A DNA stretch of 60,586 nucleotides, taken from a bacterium (GTDB lineage Bacteria; Patescibacteriota; Microgenomatia; UBA1406; GWC2-37-13). Made by a program: the position numbers and the translations under genes. This document shows positions 1-8,014 of the stretch, piece by piece. The notes beneath the pieces were generated by a model. It did no database searches and was not told the origin of the DNA. It worked only from the letters and a program-made list of their open reading frames with translations. Every line of letters begins with the position of its first letter. Within the stretch, counting starts at the first letter, position 1. The stretch spans positions 1-60,586 of the forward strand of contig JAUSJK010000089.1 of NCBI GenBank assembly GCA_030647255.1, written 5' to 3'.

Positions 1-1199
1 CGACTACCAAAATCAAGAATTGGTTTCAATAAAGAGATGTCCAATTCAAGTAGGAAAGTTAAGGTGTTAAACCAACTCGGAAATATCTCTTTTAATTCTT
101 GGTCTATGGACAAATCAAAAACTGTTTGCTCTATATGACCAAGTCTCGTGATCTCCTTTGCGGCTAAATACTCCTGAAATTCCGTATTATCGAATTCAAT
201 GGTTTTTCCATTGTCTTTTAGAAGACTATTATCAAAAAATACTTCCAGTGGAACCTGATTTAGCAGACTAACTTTTAGATCAGAGTTTAAATCATCGAAA
301 AAGGTCATTAATTCGTCTTTGGTCAATATATTGGTTTGATAAATTTCCATTATCAAAGCCAGTTTTTCTAAAACCCGTTTTACTAAATCCTTTTTTTGCT
401 TACTTAGACGCTTATCTTCTAAATCAAGCTTTTGATAAATAAAATGCTCAAAAAGATCAGTCCTGGTTATATTCCCAATATCCTTAATTCCTTTCTCCTT
501 AATGTAGGTAAACAAAAATTCAAGATATCTAGGGGTTTGTATTATTAGATTTCGATGTCGAAATTGCAAAGAATTAATCAGTTTATCAATGTCACCATCT
601 AATAAAGACGCTTGCTTTAAATATTTCCTTATATTCTCCACAGAAAAGGGGTATATGCGAAGATACTTAAAATCAGTATCTACGAAGAGTTCCTGGTACT
701 TTTCAAAAAAGTGCCATCGACAAGATAAAGCTATAAGTACTTTTGGATAAAGTTTGCTAAAGGTTTTAATTTTAGTTATCGTTTCGGTAAAATTATCCTG
801 TTTAACCTCGTCTAATCCGTCAAGACATAGGATGATATCTTCACTGTTAACAATTTTAAATTGTTTAGATCCCTCTAATTCATCAATACACGTTCTTAAA
901 TAATCGATAAGACTTTGTTGGTTGATTGACTTCTTAAGGTCTACAAATAAAGACTTTTTTCCTAAAGACCGGCATGTAATTGAAAGTTCTTGAAGAAGTC
1001 TTGTTTTACCATATCCTGGCTCTGCAATAACAAAAGTTCTTGGATATATAAAATAATCAATTATTACTTTCTCTTCGGCTTTCTCTAGCAGAAAGCTACC
1101 ATCTTCACCTGATTTTAATTGAGCTACTTTATAAGATAAAAATAATTTTAATCGAGGAATAATATAGTCGCTATTTATCTTTGAATTAATAAAAATCAT
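1..1199 (-). CDS. NACHT-type STAND NTPase, 3' end beyond the window
   Basis: The reading frame is open from an ATG to the window edge, giving 399 visible residues. It shows a P-loop (EPGYGKT, about residue 57), a NACHT-style Walker B (IILCLDGLDEV, about residue 124), a sensor-like strand ending ALSCRW, and a winged-helix-like end with an FQEYLAAKE motif, which is typical of bacterial NACHT/Avs proteins. These proteins act as intracellular sensors of phage infection. The sensor domain that should follow lies outside the window. The start is 6 bp downstream of the HNH gene, so the two are probably co-transcribed. The family call is firm from motifs; the defence role is inferred. Confidence 0.85.
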   Translation of the reverse strand, partial: MIFINSKINSDYIIPRLKLFLSYKVAQLKSGEDGSFLLEKAEEKVIIDYFIYPRTFVIAEPGYGKTRLLQELSITCRSLGKKSLFVDLKKSINQQSLIDYLRTCIDELEGSKQFKIVNSEDIILCLDGLDEVKQDNFTETITKIKTFSKLYPKVLIALSCRWHFFEKYQELFVDTDFKYLRIYPFSVENIRKYLKQASLLDGDIDKLINSLQFRHRNLIIQTPRYLEFLFTYIKEKGIKDIGNITRTDLFEHFIYQKLDLEDKRLSKQKKDLVKRVLEKLALIMEIYQTNILTKDELMTFFDDLNSDLKVSLLNQVPLEVFFDNSLLKDNGKTIEFDNTEFQEYLAAKEITRLGHIEQTVFDLSIDQELKEIFPSWFNTLTFLLELDISLLKPILDFGS

Positions 1200-1205
1200 A
1201 TCAAT

Positions 1206-1973
1206 TTATTCAATTTTGTCTGATTTCATTAAATTATGTTTGATACATAGTAAACGAACATTGTTTACTGAAAGACTAGTTCCACCCTTGGAAAAAGGGA
1301 GGTCGTGATCAAAATGAAGATTTTTTGTTTCCCCACAAAGAACACATCTTCCCTTATCTCTTTTCCAAACTTCTTTTTTAACCTCAGTAGGGATTAGTCT
1401 TGTATGTGATAACTGAAGGTTGTGAGCCGTAGTATCTATTGATTGGTTTTCTGATAGTCTAAGTATGAATCTAAAAACATTTCTATTACCATCGTTAACA
1501 ATTTTGTAATCCAAAAGGTCAAAAAACCCTTTTAACGACCAAACTCCGTCCATAATTTTTTCATACACCTTTACCAACTCAGATATATTTTCTCCACCGG
1601 CTTTATATTTATTAATTGATTGTATAAATAATCCGTTTTGAGTAAATTTACCCGAGGGTAATCTATCCGGTTGATCTTCTACTTTGGGGTTATGAGTATA
1701 TGATTTTCTAGATACATCATGCCCCTCATACTCAATGGTTATCCCATCATCATGAATTTTATCTTTATATGGGGCATTTGATCGTTGAGACATTAAAATA
1801 ACTGAATACGAAGGACTGAGTCGAAAATTCATTCCTCTTTGAAGAGTTTGGACATTTTCTACATCGCACATTTCTCTATAGGAGAATATTTGATCAAGCA
1901 TAATATTTTTGAATAAACTTACCCATTCTTGACCGTAAAAATCTTTCAGTCTCCTTGTCAACAAAATAAACAT
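1206..1973 (-). CDS. SRA/YDG-like domain plus HNH endonuclease
   Basis: The 255-residue protein has a C-terminal HNH nuclease with paired cysteines (CVLC), the catalytic DHD of FDHDLPFSKGG, the NN and LLC..HN residues. The middle section (about 50-165) carries YEGHD, a TQNG..F element and YEKI..GVWSLKGFF, which resemble the YDG/SRA-like domain of modification-dependent restriction enzymes that flip out 5-methylcytosine. A role in cutting modified foreign DNA is inferred. It is the first gene of a two-gene unit with the NACHT NTPase, so it may be the nuclease effector or a partner. No clear Shine-Dalgarno sequence or -10 box is seen before the ATG. Confidence 0.75.
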   Translation of the reverse strand: MFILLTRRLKDFYGQEWVSLFKNIMLDQIFSYREMCDVENVQTLQRGMNFRLSPSYSVILMSQRSNAPYKDKIHDDGITIEYEGHDVSRKSYTHNPKVEDQPDRLPSGKFTQNGLFIQSINKYKAGGENISELVKVYEKIMDGVWSLKGFFDLLDYKIVNDGNRNVFRFILRLSENQSIDTTAHNLQLSHTRLIPTEVKKEVWKRDKGRCVLCGETKNLHFDHDLPFSKGGTSLSVNNVRLLCIKHNLMKSDKIE

Positions 1974-2466
1974 AACACCATCTTAAAGCCCTACTCATCA
2001 CACCTCTAAGATGTAGTATATACTACTACAATAGTATAAAAATATACATTCTGTGACATATAATCTATTGACATGGGGGAACATGCTTCTTTAAAAAGAT
2101 TATATATGCCTCTGCGACCAAGAAGTAAATATCATTCACTAAAATCCCTATTTTTGTGCCACTACTCCCGTTCCATCAGGAGTAAGAAAACGTTTGATAT
2201 TTCTTAATCCGGCTAAAGCTTTTGTTGTTTTTGTATAATAGGCCTAAACTATGAAACAACAATGGAAAATCCTCTACTATATTCCTTTGTCATGTGTAAT
2301 ACAACCTAGCTAGTACAACCTCGGGGGTTTGTTAGATTGTTATAACTTTATAAAACAGATATATGTAATTTAGCAAACCCGCAAGATATATGTTAAAGAT
2401 GTCATAGCTATTTTCCAGGCTAATGCTCCACCTGACGTAGGTGTATCAAAACCTATTATTACAACG
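1974..2466. other. Intergenic stretch without a supported gene
   Basis: The stretch is AT-rich and should hold the promoter of the HNH-NACHT unit. It contains a palindrome near 2013-2026 (GTAGTATATACTAC). On the minus strand a short open fragment near 2150-2245 reads as the possible end of a lost gene (LRNIKRFLTPDG then a stop) but has no start. At 2319-2327 lies CCTCGGGGG, a motif repeated between the next few genes. Confidence 0.5.
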
Positions 2467-2949
2467 TTAAACATTTGGTTCGTTTAACTCTTTCTCAAGA
2501 ATAGTTTCGAATGGAAGGAAGCCTTCTCGCTTATAAAATTTCATCCCTTTTTCGTTTCCAGAAAATATATTTACGGAAATTCTTTTCGCACCAATCTCCT
2601 TTGCCCAAGATGTAAAACTATCTACTAATTCTTTTCCTATTCCTTGACTTCTAAATTTTCCATCTACAACTAAATTTTCCAAATCTGCAACAATAATCAA
2701 CCTATATGTAGGAACTTCCTTTTTAGAGGCGGTGAAGTAGCCAACAATCTTTTTTCCAGTCTCTGCCACAAAACAAACACCATTTATTTCTTCAATCTTT
2801 TTAATAAAGTAATCCTTACCGTCTGGGGTATGTGCCCAATTAACATCAACGTCTTTATCGTAGGGAAGATCGGATAAAGAAAGTTTGTCGAATAACACTA
2901 ATATCGATCCCAAATCGGTCTGTGTTGCTTTCCTGATAGTCACCTTCAT
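2467..2949 (-). CDS. GNAT family N-acetyltransferase
   Basis: The 160-residue protein transfers an acetyl group from acetyl-CoA to an unknown amine. It shows the GNAT fold order: N-terminal IRKATQTDL, the acetyl-CoA loop RSQGIGKEL (about residue 114) and the C-terminal NEKGMKFYKREGF. An in-frame codon 17 residues upstream exists, but this ATG is preceded by TATACT and a 6-nt gap, the promoter/start arrangement used across the window. It stands alone in the island, next to a GIY-YIG relic on its upstream side. Confidence 0.85.
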   Translation of the reverse strand: MKVTIRKATQTDLGSILVLFDKLSLSDLPYDKDVDVNWAHTPDGKDYFIKKIEEINGVCFVAETGKKIVGYFTASKKEVPTYRLIIVADLENLVVDGKFRSQGIGKELVDSFTSWAKEIGAKRISVNIFSGNEKGMKFYKREGFLPFETILEKELNEPNV

Positions 2950-2986
2950 AATTGAAGTATAAAATAAAATATAACTTCGGGGGGAA

Positions 2987-3222
2987 TCATCTTTCTCCAA
3001 AATATTCTTTCAACATGGTTATTGGAGTTGTCTTTCCTTTATTTGATTTTAAATATAACTCTCTTCGTTTAGCATCTTTCATATTTCTATATGACTCGTA
3101 GTAAATTAACTCAAGCGGTAGATATGCTTTTATAGATAAAGTTTTTAGAGAAACTGCGGAGAATATATATGTAGCAAAATTTCATACTTGTTTCTTGCAC
3201 AGGTACCTGGCTACGTCACAAT
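2987..3222 (-). pseudogene. Internally deleted GIY-YIG endonuclease relic (mini-element copy)
   Basis: On the minus strand the start reads MKFCYIYIL and the end reads LIYYESYRNMKDAKRREL...MLKEYFGER then a stop, matching both ends of small GIY-YIG (UvrC-like) proteins. The middle is missing and the two parts are in different frames. The same deletion point is present in the copy beside tRNA-Asn. Past the start lies part of the hairpin region (CAGGTACCTGG). It is therefore a relic of a repeated element, not a working gene. Confidence 0.75.
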
Positions 3223-3274
3223 TATGTTTCTATTTTACCATAGAAATAAGCTCTCATGGAGATCAGCTAAAAAC

Positions 3275-3550
3275 TTAGTACGTCCTATATTTATCGTGTT
3301 TTCCAACATCGAGGAAAATAGTGGAAGTCTTTGATTTCCAAATAAAAAATATCCTGTCATTCCTATTTAATCTTATCGTCCAAAAAGGAGAATGTTTAAG
3401 TTTTTCTAGGTTGAGAGAAGGGTGTTGAGGATCTTTAGCAAAGAGTCTTACTACCTTTGAGTAGTCTTCATAACGGGATATATTATTTTTGACAAATTTT
3501 TTCAGTGTTCTATTAAATGTCGACGAGTACTCAATCTTGATCCTAGACAT
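3275..3550 (-). CDS. RelE/ParE-family toxin
   Basis: The 91-residue protein fits the RelE/ParE/YoeB fold: a basic N-terminal helix (FNRTLKKFVKN), HPSLNLEKLKHSPFWTIRLNRNDRIFFIW, and a C-terminal VGKHDKYR typical of plasmid-stabilisation toxins. Members cleave ribosome-bound mRNA or poison gyrase; which one applies cannot be told here. The ATG overlaps the antitoxin stop by 8 nt, and a TTG three codons upstream is an alternative start. It forms a module with the preceding Phd-like antitoxin. Confidence 0.8.
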   Translation of the reverse strand: MSRIKIEYSSTFNRTLKKFVKNNISRYEDYSKVVRLFAKDPQHPSLNLEKLKHSPFWTIRLNRNDRIFFIWKSKTSTIFLDVGKHDKYRTY

Positions 3551-3806
3551 ATGTTTCAAGTTCTCTTAAATCTTCCTCTAATTCCTTTTCAGTAGAAATG
3601 ACTTTAGTTTTACCTTCGCGAGACTCTTTTAACGCTTCTTTTAGCATAGCTTCCAGTTGAAGCTTCTCAAGAAGATCAAGACCTATGACTGCTCCTTGAG
3701 GCTGGTTATTTGACATAACAATGAGAGGCTGGTTAGTTTTATTAGCCTCCTCAAGCACCTTTTTGTATCCTCTCTGTAATTGTCGGGCCGATATTGTGTT
3801 CAGCAT
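3543..3806 (-). CDS. Phd/YefM-family antitoxin
   Basis: The 87-residue protein has the Phd/YefM N-terminal DNA-binding part (ISARQLQRGYKKVLEEANKTNQPLIVMSNNQPQGAVIGLDLLEKL) read here as separate motifs, followed by an acidic helix that would wrap the toxin. It precedes and overlaps the toxin gene, the usual order. TATATT lies 8 nt before the ATG, and a near-perfect palindrome about 30 nt upstream is a likely autoregulation site. Confidence 0.82.
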   Translation of the reverse strand: MLNTISARQLQRGYKKVLEEANKTNQPLIVMSNNQPQGAVIGLDLLEKLQLEAMLKEALKESREGKTKVISTEKELEEDLRELETYV

Positions 3807-3835
3807 ATAAACTCAATATACTAAAGCATAATCTG

Positions 3836-3852
3836 TATGTCAAGTTGACATA
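3836..3852. promoter_or_regulatory. Palindromic operator of the toxin-antitoxin pair
   Basis: TATGTCAA-G-TTGACATA is an 8-bp inverted repeat around one base, 30 bp upstream of the antitoxin start. The right arm also contains a TTGACA-like hexamer. Phd/YefM antitoxins bind such repeats, so autoregulation is inferred. Confidence 0.5.
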
Positions 3853-3953
3853 AAATAAGTCTGAACGAGTCTAAAGACCTGGTGTGTGTAAACATAGTAT
3901 AACCTCGGGGGGTTGTTAGACATGTTCAGGAACCGAGAAATTGAGTTGCCCAA

Positions 3954-4235
3954 CTACAATTCGGAAGACTTAATCACTATCACGTGTTCACTTTCATCCG
4001 GTGCTTGCCAATATTTAAGATAGCTATCGAACATTTCCCCACTTATTTCAAAAGAGTCTTCAGGTGGAATCTTACTTCTGGTAACAACCCTTTCTCTCAT
4101 TTTCTCAACAGGACATTCGACATAATAAAGAATTGGCTTTGCTCCAATTTCCTTTTCCAGTTTTCTGGCAAAAGTAGTTTTACCTGCACCGATAAATCCG
4201 CTGATAACATATGTGATCGGTTGTTTTTTATTCAT
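3954..4235 (-). pseudogene. P-loop kinase-like ATP-binding protein with internal deletion
   Basis: The 93-residue frame has a good P-loop (SGFIGAGKTT) but jumps from LEKEIGA directly to KPILYYVECPVEKMRERV. In full-length relatives (about 150-170 residues) some 60-70 residues with the Walker B and substrate region lie between these. The deletion is in frame at the two GA dipeptides. ATP may still bind, but catalysis is doubtful. TATAAT sits 6 nt before the ATG, so it may still be transcribed. Confidence 0.6.
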
Positions 4236-4311
4236 CAAAACATTATAGCAAATCGCAGTCTATTATTTTATGTTGTTATGAAGGTCTAAGATTACTCAGT
4301 TCCCCCGAGAA

Positions 4312-4456
4312 TTATCTTCCTCCGAAATATTCTTTGAGCATGATCAACAGAGTTGTCCTTCCTTCATATGATATTAAATATAACTTTCCTACCACTTTTT
4401 ACAAGCATAGATACTTTGGTTTCCCGTGGATTATTAGTCCAGAGATTGACCAAGCA
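4312..4456 (-). pseudogene. Degraded GIY-YIG relic, second copy
   Basis: The minus strand ends with GRTTLLIMLKEYFGGR and a stop, like the other relics, but the upstream part has in-frame stops and frame changes. The distal end is bordered by CCCCCGAGA at 4302-4310, matching 8 bases of the 10-bp repeat that flanks the tRNA-Asn copy. Confidence 0.6.
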
Positions 4457-5524
4457 TTACTCAATTTTTTTAGACTTCTTCTCACCCTTAATCAGTTTTT
4501 TAACAACTTTATCAAAATCTGATATCAGCAATGTATCCTGCGTTACGTTATATTTTTCGAATTCCTTTTCAGCTAAGGCCATTGCTACTTTGTGGGAAAC
4601 CTTGCCAGTATCTTGAAGTATCTCCTGCTGGTTAAATTGTAAAAAGGCATCTAATTTTTCGATCCAGTCTTTCATGTACATGATTTGTCCACGAGTTGCT
4701 TGTAACTCCGCATAATCCAAATACATAGTTACGATTCGATTGAGACGATCAAGCTCTTGTTTGTTTAGATAGTTTTTAGCGATTTCAGTATCTGTTTTTC
4801 TGATTCTTCCTTTAGGGGAATTTTTCCAATTAGTTAGTCCAATGTGTGGCTTATTGCTATCTACTCTAGCGTGAATAATTTCAGCCGCCGTTTGGTGAGA
4901 GATAGCCCAATGTAATTTGTTTTGGACTGTAGCAAAAAATTGTCTGGTAATTTCTTCATTGGGATTGTAATCGGCGCTACACTGAGCGTAAATATCGGTG
5001 ATTTTTTGATAGAACCGGCGTTCACTTGAGCGGACGTCCCGAATTCTAGCCAGTTGTTCTTCAAAATAATCCTTTCCGAAAATATGGCGCGGATCTTTAA
5101 GTCTTTCATCATCCATGGTGAAACCTTTAATGATGTACTCTTTAAGACGTTCCGTTGCCCAAATACGGAAATGGGTGGCTTTGGCTGAATTAACCCTATA
5201 TCCTACAGAGATAATAGCGTCGAGATTATAAAATTTCGTCTGGTAGTTTTTGCCGTCTCCGGCAGTACGTGCAAAATTTGCACATACTGAATTCTCTTGC
5301 AACTCACCACTTCCAAAGATATTCTTTAAGTGCTTGGTCACAACGCTTCGTTCCACCCCAAAAAGCCCAGCAATTTTTTCCTGAGTTAACCAGATATTTT
5401 CATCCTTCAAAAAAATCTCCACCTTTACATTGCCATTAGAGGTGGTGTAGAGAAGAAAATTTGGTTCACTTTTAAAGGTATCGATTTCGAGACTTTTAAT
5501 GGTCTTTGGAGTATTTTTAGTCAT
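4457..5524 (-). CDS. RhuM-family protein
   Basis: The 355-residue protein matches the virulence RhuM family: an N-terminal KilA-N-like DNA-binding part (NIWLTQEKIAGLFGVERSVVTKHLKN), then FYNLDAIISVGYRVNSAKATHFRIWATERLKEY features and the long helical C-terminal part with DYAELQATRG. The family is common in mobile and defence islands; a molecular function is not established. The length fits the family. Its 3' end abuts a GIY-YIG relic and a hairpin repeat lies behind its start. Confidence 0.85.
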   Translation of the reverse strand: MTKNTPKTIKSLEIDTFKSEPNFLLYTTSNGNVKVEIFLKDENIWLTQEKIAGLFGVERSVVTKHLKNIFGSGELQENSVCANFARTAGDGKNYQTKFYNLDAIISVGYRVNSAKATHFRIWATERLKEYIIKGFTMDDERLKDPRHIFGKDYFEEQLARIRDVRSSERRFYQKITDIYAQCSADYNPNEEITRQFFATVQNKLHWAISHQTAAEIIHARVDSNKPHIGLTNWKNSPKGRIRKTDTEIAKNYLNKQELDRLNRIVTMYLDYAELQATRGQIMYMKDWIEKLDAFLQFNQQEILQDTGKVSHKVAMALAEKEFEKYNVTQDTLLISDFDKVVKKLIKGEKKSKKIE

Positions 5525-5550
5525 ATCTCTACTATCATTTTATCAAGACA

Positions 5551-5639
5551 AGGCCACATCCGATAATACATTTATATATTCGAGGATGCGGCACAAAGGG
5601 CCGTATCCGTCCCGCTTAGCGCGACAGACGAGCCCTTAG
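5551..5639. repeat. Hairpin repeat family 2, copy A
   Basis: This 89-bp sequence starts GGCCACATCCGATAAT and ends GACGAGCCCTTAG. It contains a hairpin with arms GGATGCGGC and GCCGTATCC and a second CCGT/ACGG stem. Copies lie at 10581-10683 (opposite strand) and 43762-43857. It forms the 3' end of the small gene beside it. Confidence 0.8.
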
Positions 5640-5771
5640 TATAACTCTTTTACCGATTTTCATAATCAGTAAAAGTTTCATTGCCTTATGCAGAGCATCT
5701 TGCGGGCTTAACTCTTCACCAAAGTGGGCTTTATAAAGAGCCTTAAATTTACGTAGCCGTAATACTGTCAA
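5616..5771 (-). CDS. Small conserved-looking protein with 3' end replaced by a repeat
   Basis: The frame reads LRKFKALYKAHFGEEL then SPQDALHKAMKLLLIMK, a pattern I recall from small (about 60 aa) helical proteins of Patescibacteria with no assigned role. The TTG start chosen overlaps the 3' end of the AbiEii gene; an ATG at 5798 is possible. The last residues (ILRARLSR) come from repeat family 2, so the native end was probably lost. Confidence 0.4.
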   Translation of the reverse strand: MTVLRLRKFKALYKAHFGEELSPQDALHKAMKLLLIMKIGKRVILRARLSR

Positions 5772-6507
5772 GAGGCAGACTTTGGATGAGTGTCTCAATT
5801 TGACTGTCCTCTACCTGCTTGGAGTAATAAATCTGACCCATTTCCTGCTCTTTTTCGGTAGCAATCACCTTCCAATTAGTTTGGATGCTGGCTTTGGTAA
5901 TTGGTCTCCGAATCTCTTTCTGCTTAACATAGGAAACAATTTCATCCAGGTCTAACTGGTACTTTTCCAAAAGTAAGTAGATATCATAAAAGTCGCGGTA
6001 ACGAGCCCGATCGCTCATAGCCCTGATTTTCTCAGCACATATTTCTTTGATGTCCATGACGGCAACCGTAAAATCCACACCCCAGACGTTATGATAGGCC
6101 ATGGTTTGAGGTGGTAGCAGGACATTTTGCAGGAAATCAATTTCTACCTTGAGTGAGTTGGGCTGAATCAGTGGTCCAGTGTATTGAAGTTTTTCGAGTT
6201 TGATGGTGGCATTAGAAAGATGATCCTTCTTAATACTCAAATAATTGATGTTATTAAAGATTTTACGCACCTCTTCGAGAGGCAATGGCGTCCGGTTTGA
6301 AGAAAAATCCAAGTCCTCGGAAAAACGATACTGGTCCAGGTAACAATGATGCAGAGCTGTACCACCCTTGAAAATAAGGGTTTTTCCAGTCAAGGAAGCA
6401 GCAATAATCTGCATTATCAGAGCCAGAAAATAATCCTTTTCGGCAACATGCAATGGATAGCGCAAACTCTTACGGTTGATGATTTCGAGTTGTTGTCGGG
6501 TAAGCAT
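5749..6507 (-). CDS. AbiEii/AbiGii-type nucleotidyltransferase toxin
   Basis: The 252-residue protein has the AbiEii signature: FKGGTALHHCYLDQYRFSEDLDF (two parts: GGTAL and FSEDLDF with the catalytic aspartates) and EICAEKIRAMSDRARYRDFYDIYLL. AbiEii toxins are nucleotidyltransferases that halt growth, and the pair acts as an abortive-infection system against phage. It lies 5 bp after the AbiEi gene, as in known type IV modules. All key residues appear present. Confidence 0.9.
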   Translation of the reverse strand: MLTRQQLEIINRKSLRYPLHVAEKDYFLALIMQIIAASLTGKTLIFKGGTALHHCYLDQYRFSEDLDFSSNRTPLPLEEVRKIFNNINYLSIKKDHLSNATIKLEKLQYTGPLIQPNSLKVEIDFLQNVLLPPQTMAYHNVWGVDFTVAVMDIKEICAEKIRAMSDRARYRDFYDIYLLLEKYQLDLDEIVSYVKQKEIRRPITKASIQTNWKVIATEKEQEMGQIYYSKQVEDSQIETLIQSLPLDSITAT

Positions 6508-6512
6508 AAGGA

Positions 6513-7295
6513 TTATTTTGCTGACTGATATTTATCAAAATAGGTGTCGTAATAAAGTCGCCACTTGGCGTTAAATTTAGTATCTCCAGAGAGCATCCAG
6601 TGAGTACCCTTTAGCTTAACTTGACTGTAAAGATTACCAGAATCGATTTCTAAGAGGTCAAACAGGAAACCAAATATCTTAATGGTGGTTAAAGACATCT
6701 TACCCAAGTATTCAGTCATTTTTTGCAAATCAAGTGAACTTTTATACAACGAGAGCTTTTCCACCACTAAGTCAACAGTATATTTGCTTTTATGGAACTG
6801 GGTCATATCAACCAGGGCTTTTTCGGCAGTGGCCATACGAACGGTCTTATTATCAATACTCACCTCTTGCCAGCCAAAGAACCACTTGTCCATCACTTTC
6901 ACATAGCTGTACTCGACTGATTGCAACTGGACTGATTTGTATTGCACTCGAGAAATAGAAATGGTCTTGTTAGTAAGCTGGTCAAACATACCGTGGTAGG
7001 CCAAAGCTGACTCAAAAGAGACATAAGAATCCTTAACCAGAAGATTGGCTACTACAGAGGGAGACAAAGACAAAAACCCACGATTACTCAAGTCGGAGAT
7101 GGCGTATAAACCCCTTTTCACCCGAATCAGCCAGCCATTATGGGTCAATTTCGTGATTACCTTCTTTGTCCTTTGCTGATCCCACAAACCCTCAGCCTGA
7201 CTATAAATCTGCTCAGAGGTCACAATCTGGCCGTGTTTGACGATCAGATTCTCGAGAAGTGTGCTTTGATTAGTGTTTAGAATAGTTTGTTTCAT
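6513..7295 (-). CDS. AbiEi-like antitoxin/transcriptional regulator
   Basis: The 260-residue protein has an N-terminal winged helix (VTSEQIYSQAEGLWDQQRTKKVITKLTHNGWLIRVKRGLYAI), a SFESALAYHGMFDQ segment and MATAEKALVDM, as in the AbiEi family. It should repress its own promoter and neutralise the AbiEii toxin just downstream. A GTG nine codons upstream is an alternative start; the ATG is preferred. Confidence 0.87.
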   Translation of the reverse strand: MKQTILNTNQSTLLENLIVKHGQIVTSEQIYSQAEGLWDQQRTKKVITKLTHNGWLIRVKRGLYAISDLSNRGFLSLSPSVVANLLVKDSYVSFESALAYHGMFDQLTNKTISISRVQYKSVQLQSVEYSYVKVMDKWFFGWQEVSIDNKTVRMATAEKALVDMTQFHKSKYTVDLVVEKLSLYKSSLDLQKMTEYLGKMSLTTIKIFGFLFDLLEIDSGNLYSQVKLKGTHWMLSGDTKFNAKWRLYYDTYFDKYQSAK

Positions 7296-7500
7296 ATAGC
7301 TTAAGTACCCTTTTATGGACACTATCTACTTATAGATTAAACAATTCCAGTGGGGTTGTCAAGAGTAATGTCTGCCTTCGTGCTGACTCGTATGACACTT
7401 TCGTGCCTGGGATGACATGGTTCACTGGGGACGTTGTGAAGGTAACTTATAAGTCTGACTAGTTAAAAATAATTTGAGACGTATATATTAGATTGTCGAG

Positions 7501-7731
7501 GTGGTGTTTCTTCTGATTTTGTTCGTACCCCTCATTCAACCCAAAATAGCTGTTGCGAAGACCTTTGGGAGATCGTTACTTGGTGGAATCCTTGCACTTC
7601 TTGTCGCCGAAATTATTTTGATGTATTTTCATGTTCCGGTATTGATGCAGATAAGTATGGCTGTCTTACTAGCGACTGGGCTGTATGCACTATTTGTCTT
7701 AAAAGAGATGAAATTACTGTTGAGACTTTAG
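7501..7731 (+). CDS. Small putative membrane protein, doubtful
   Basis: The frame starts with GTG and encodes 76 residues with two to three hydrophobic segments. I do not recognise it. The codon before is open for only a few triplets, and there is no ATG, so it may be the remains of a longer membrane protein. It faces the convergent DUF305 operon. Confidence 0.3.
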   Translation: MVFLLILFVPLIQPKIAVAKTFGRSLLGGILALLVAEIILMYFHVPVLMQISMAVLLATGLYALFVLKEMKLLLRL

Positions 7732-7785
7732 AAAATCTAGACCTAAACCCAGTTATACAAATCACTTATGTTGAAAAACATATAT

Positions 7786-8007
7786 TTAGATTATCTCTCC
7801 TTTTCTCTCAAGTATGGTGTGATGAATTGTTGCAAGCTGAACCCAAATAGCAATAAGGAATACAATAATTGAACAAAAAAGCAGATGTTCTCTAGTAAAC
7901 CCAAAAACTAAGTTTGTTTGTCCAGCAATAGTGGCCATAATTAACGTTCCAATCCCAACAAACCCCACGATAACACTGATCATATGCAATACTTTTGATA
8001 CTTTCAT
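7786..8007 (-). CDS. Two-TM small membrane protein of the DUF305 operon
   Basis: The 73-residue protein has two membrane segments and a short charged end (TILERKGEII). No family is recognised. It follows the DUF305 gene by 7 bp on the same strand, so it is probably the third gene of that operon and works with the same envelope process. Confidence 0.65.
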   Translation of the reverse strand: MKVSKVLHMISVIVGFVGIGTLIMATIAGQTNLVFGFTREHLLFCSIIVFLIAIWVQLATIHHTILERKGEII

Positions 8008-8014
8008 ATTTTGT

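Noticed and set aside
2150-2245. Short C-terminal-like fragment (LRNIKRFLTPDG)
   Set aside because: Only about 28 residues, bounded by a stop upstream; too short to name.
3861-3920. Possible integron attC site (GTCTAA ... GTTAGAC)
   Set aside because: The outer arms resemble attC, but the inner palindrome is missing, the left core has a wrong last base and no integrase is seen.
4861-5112. 83-residue minus-strand frame inside the RhuM gene
   Set aside because: It is an out-of-frame shadow of the RhuM coding region.
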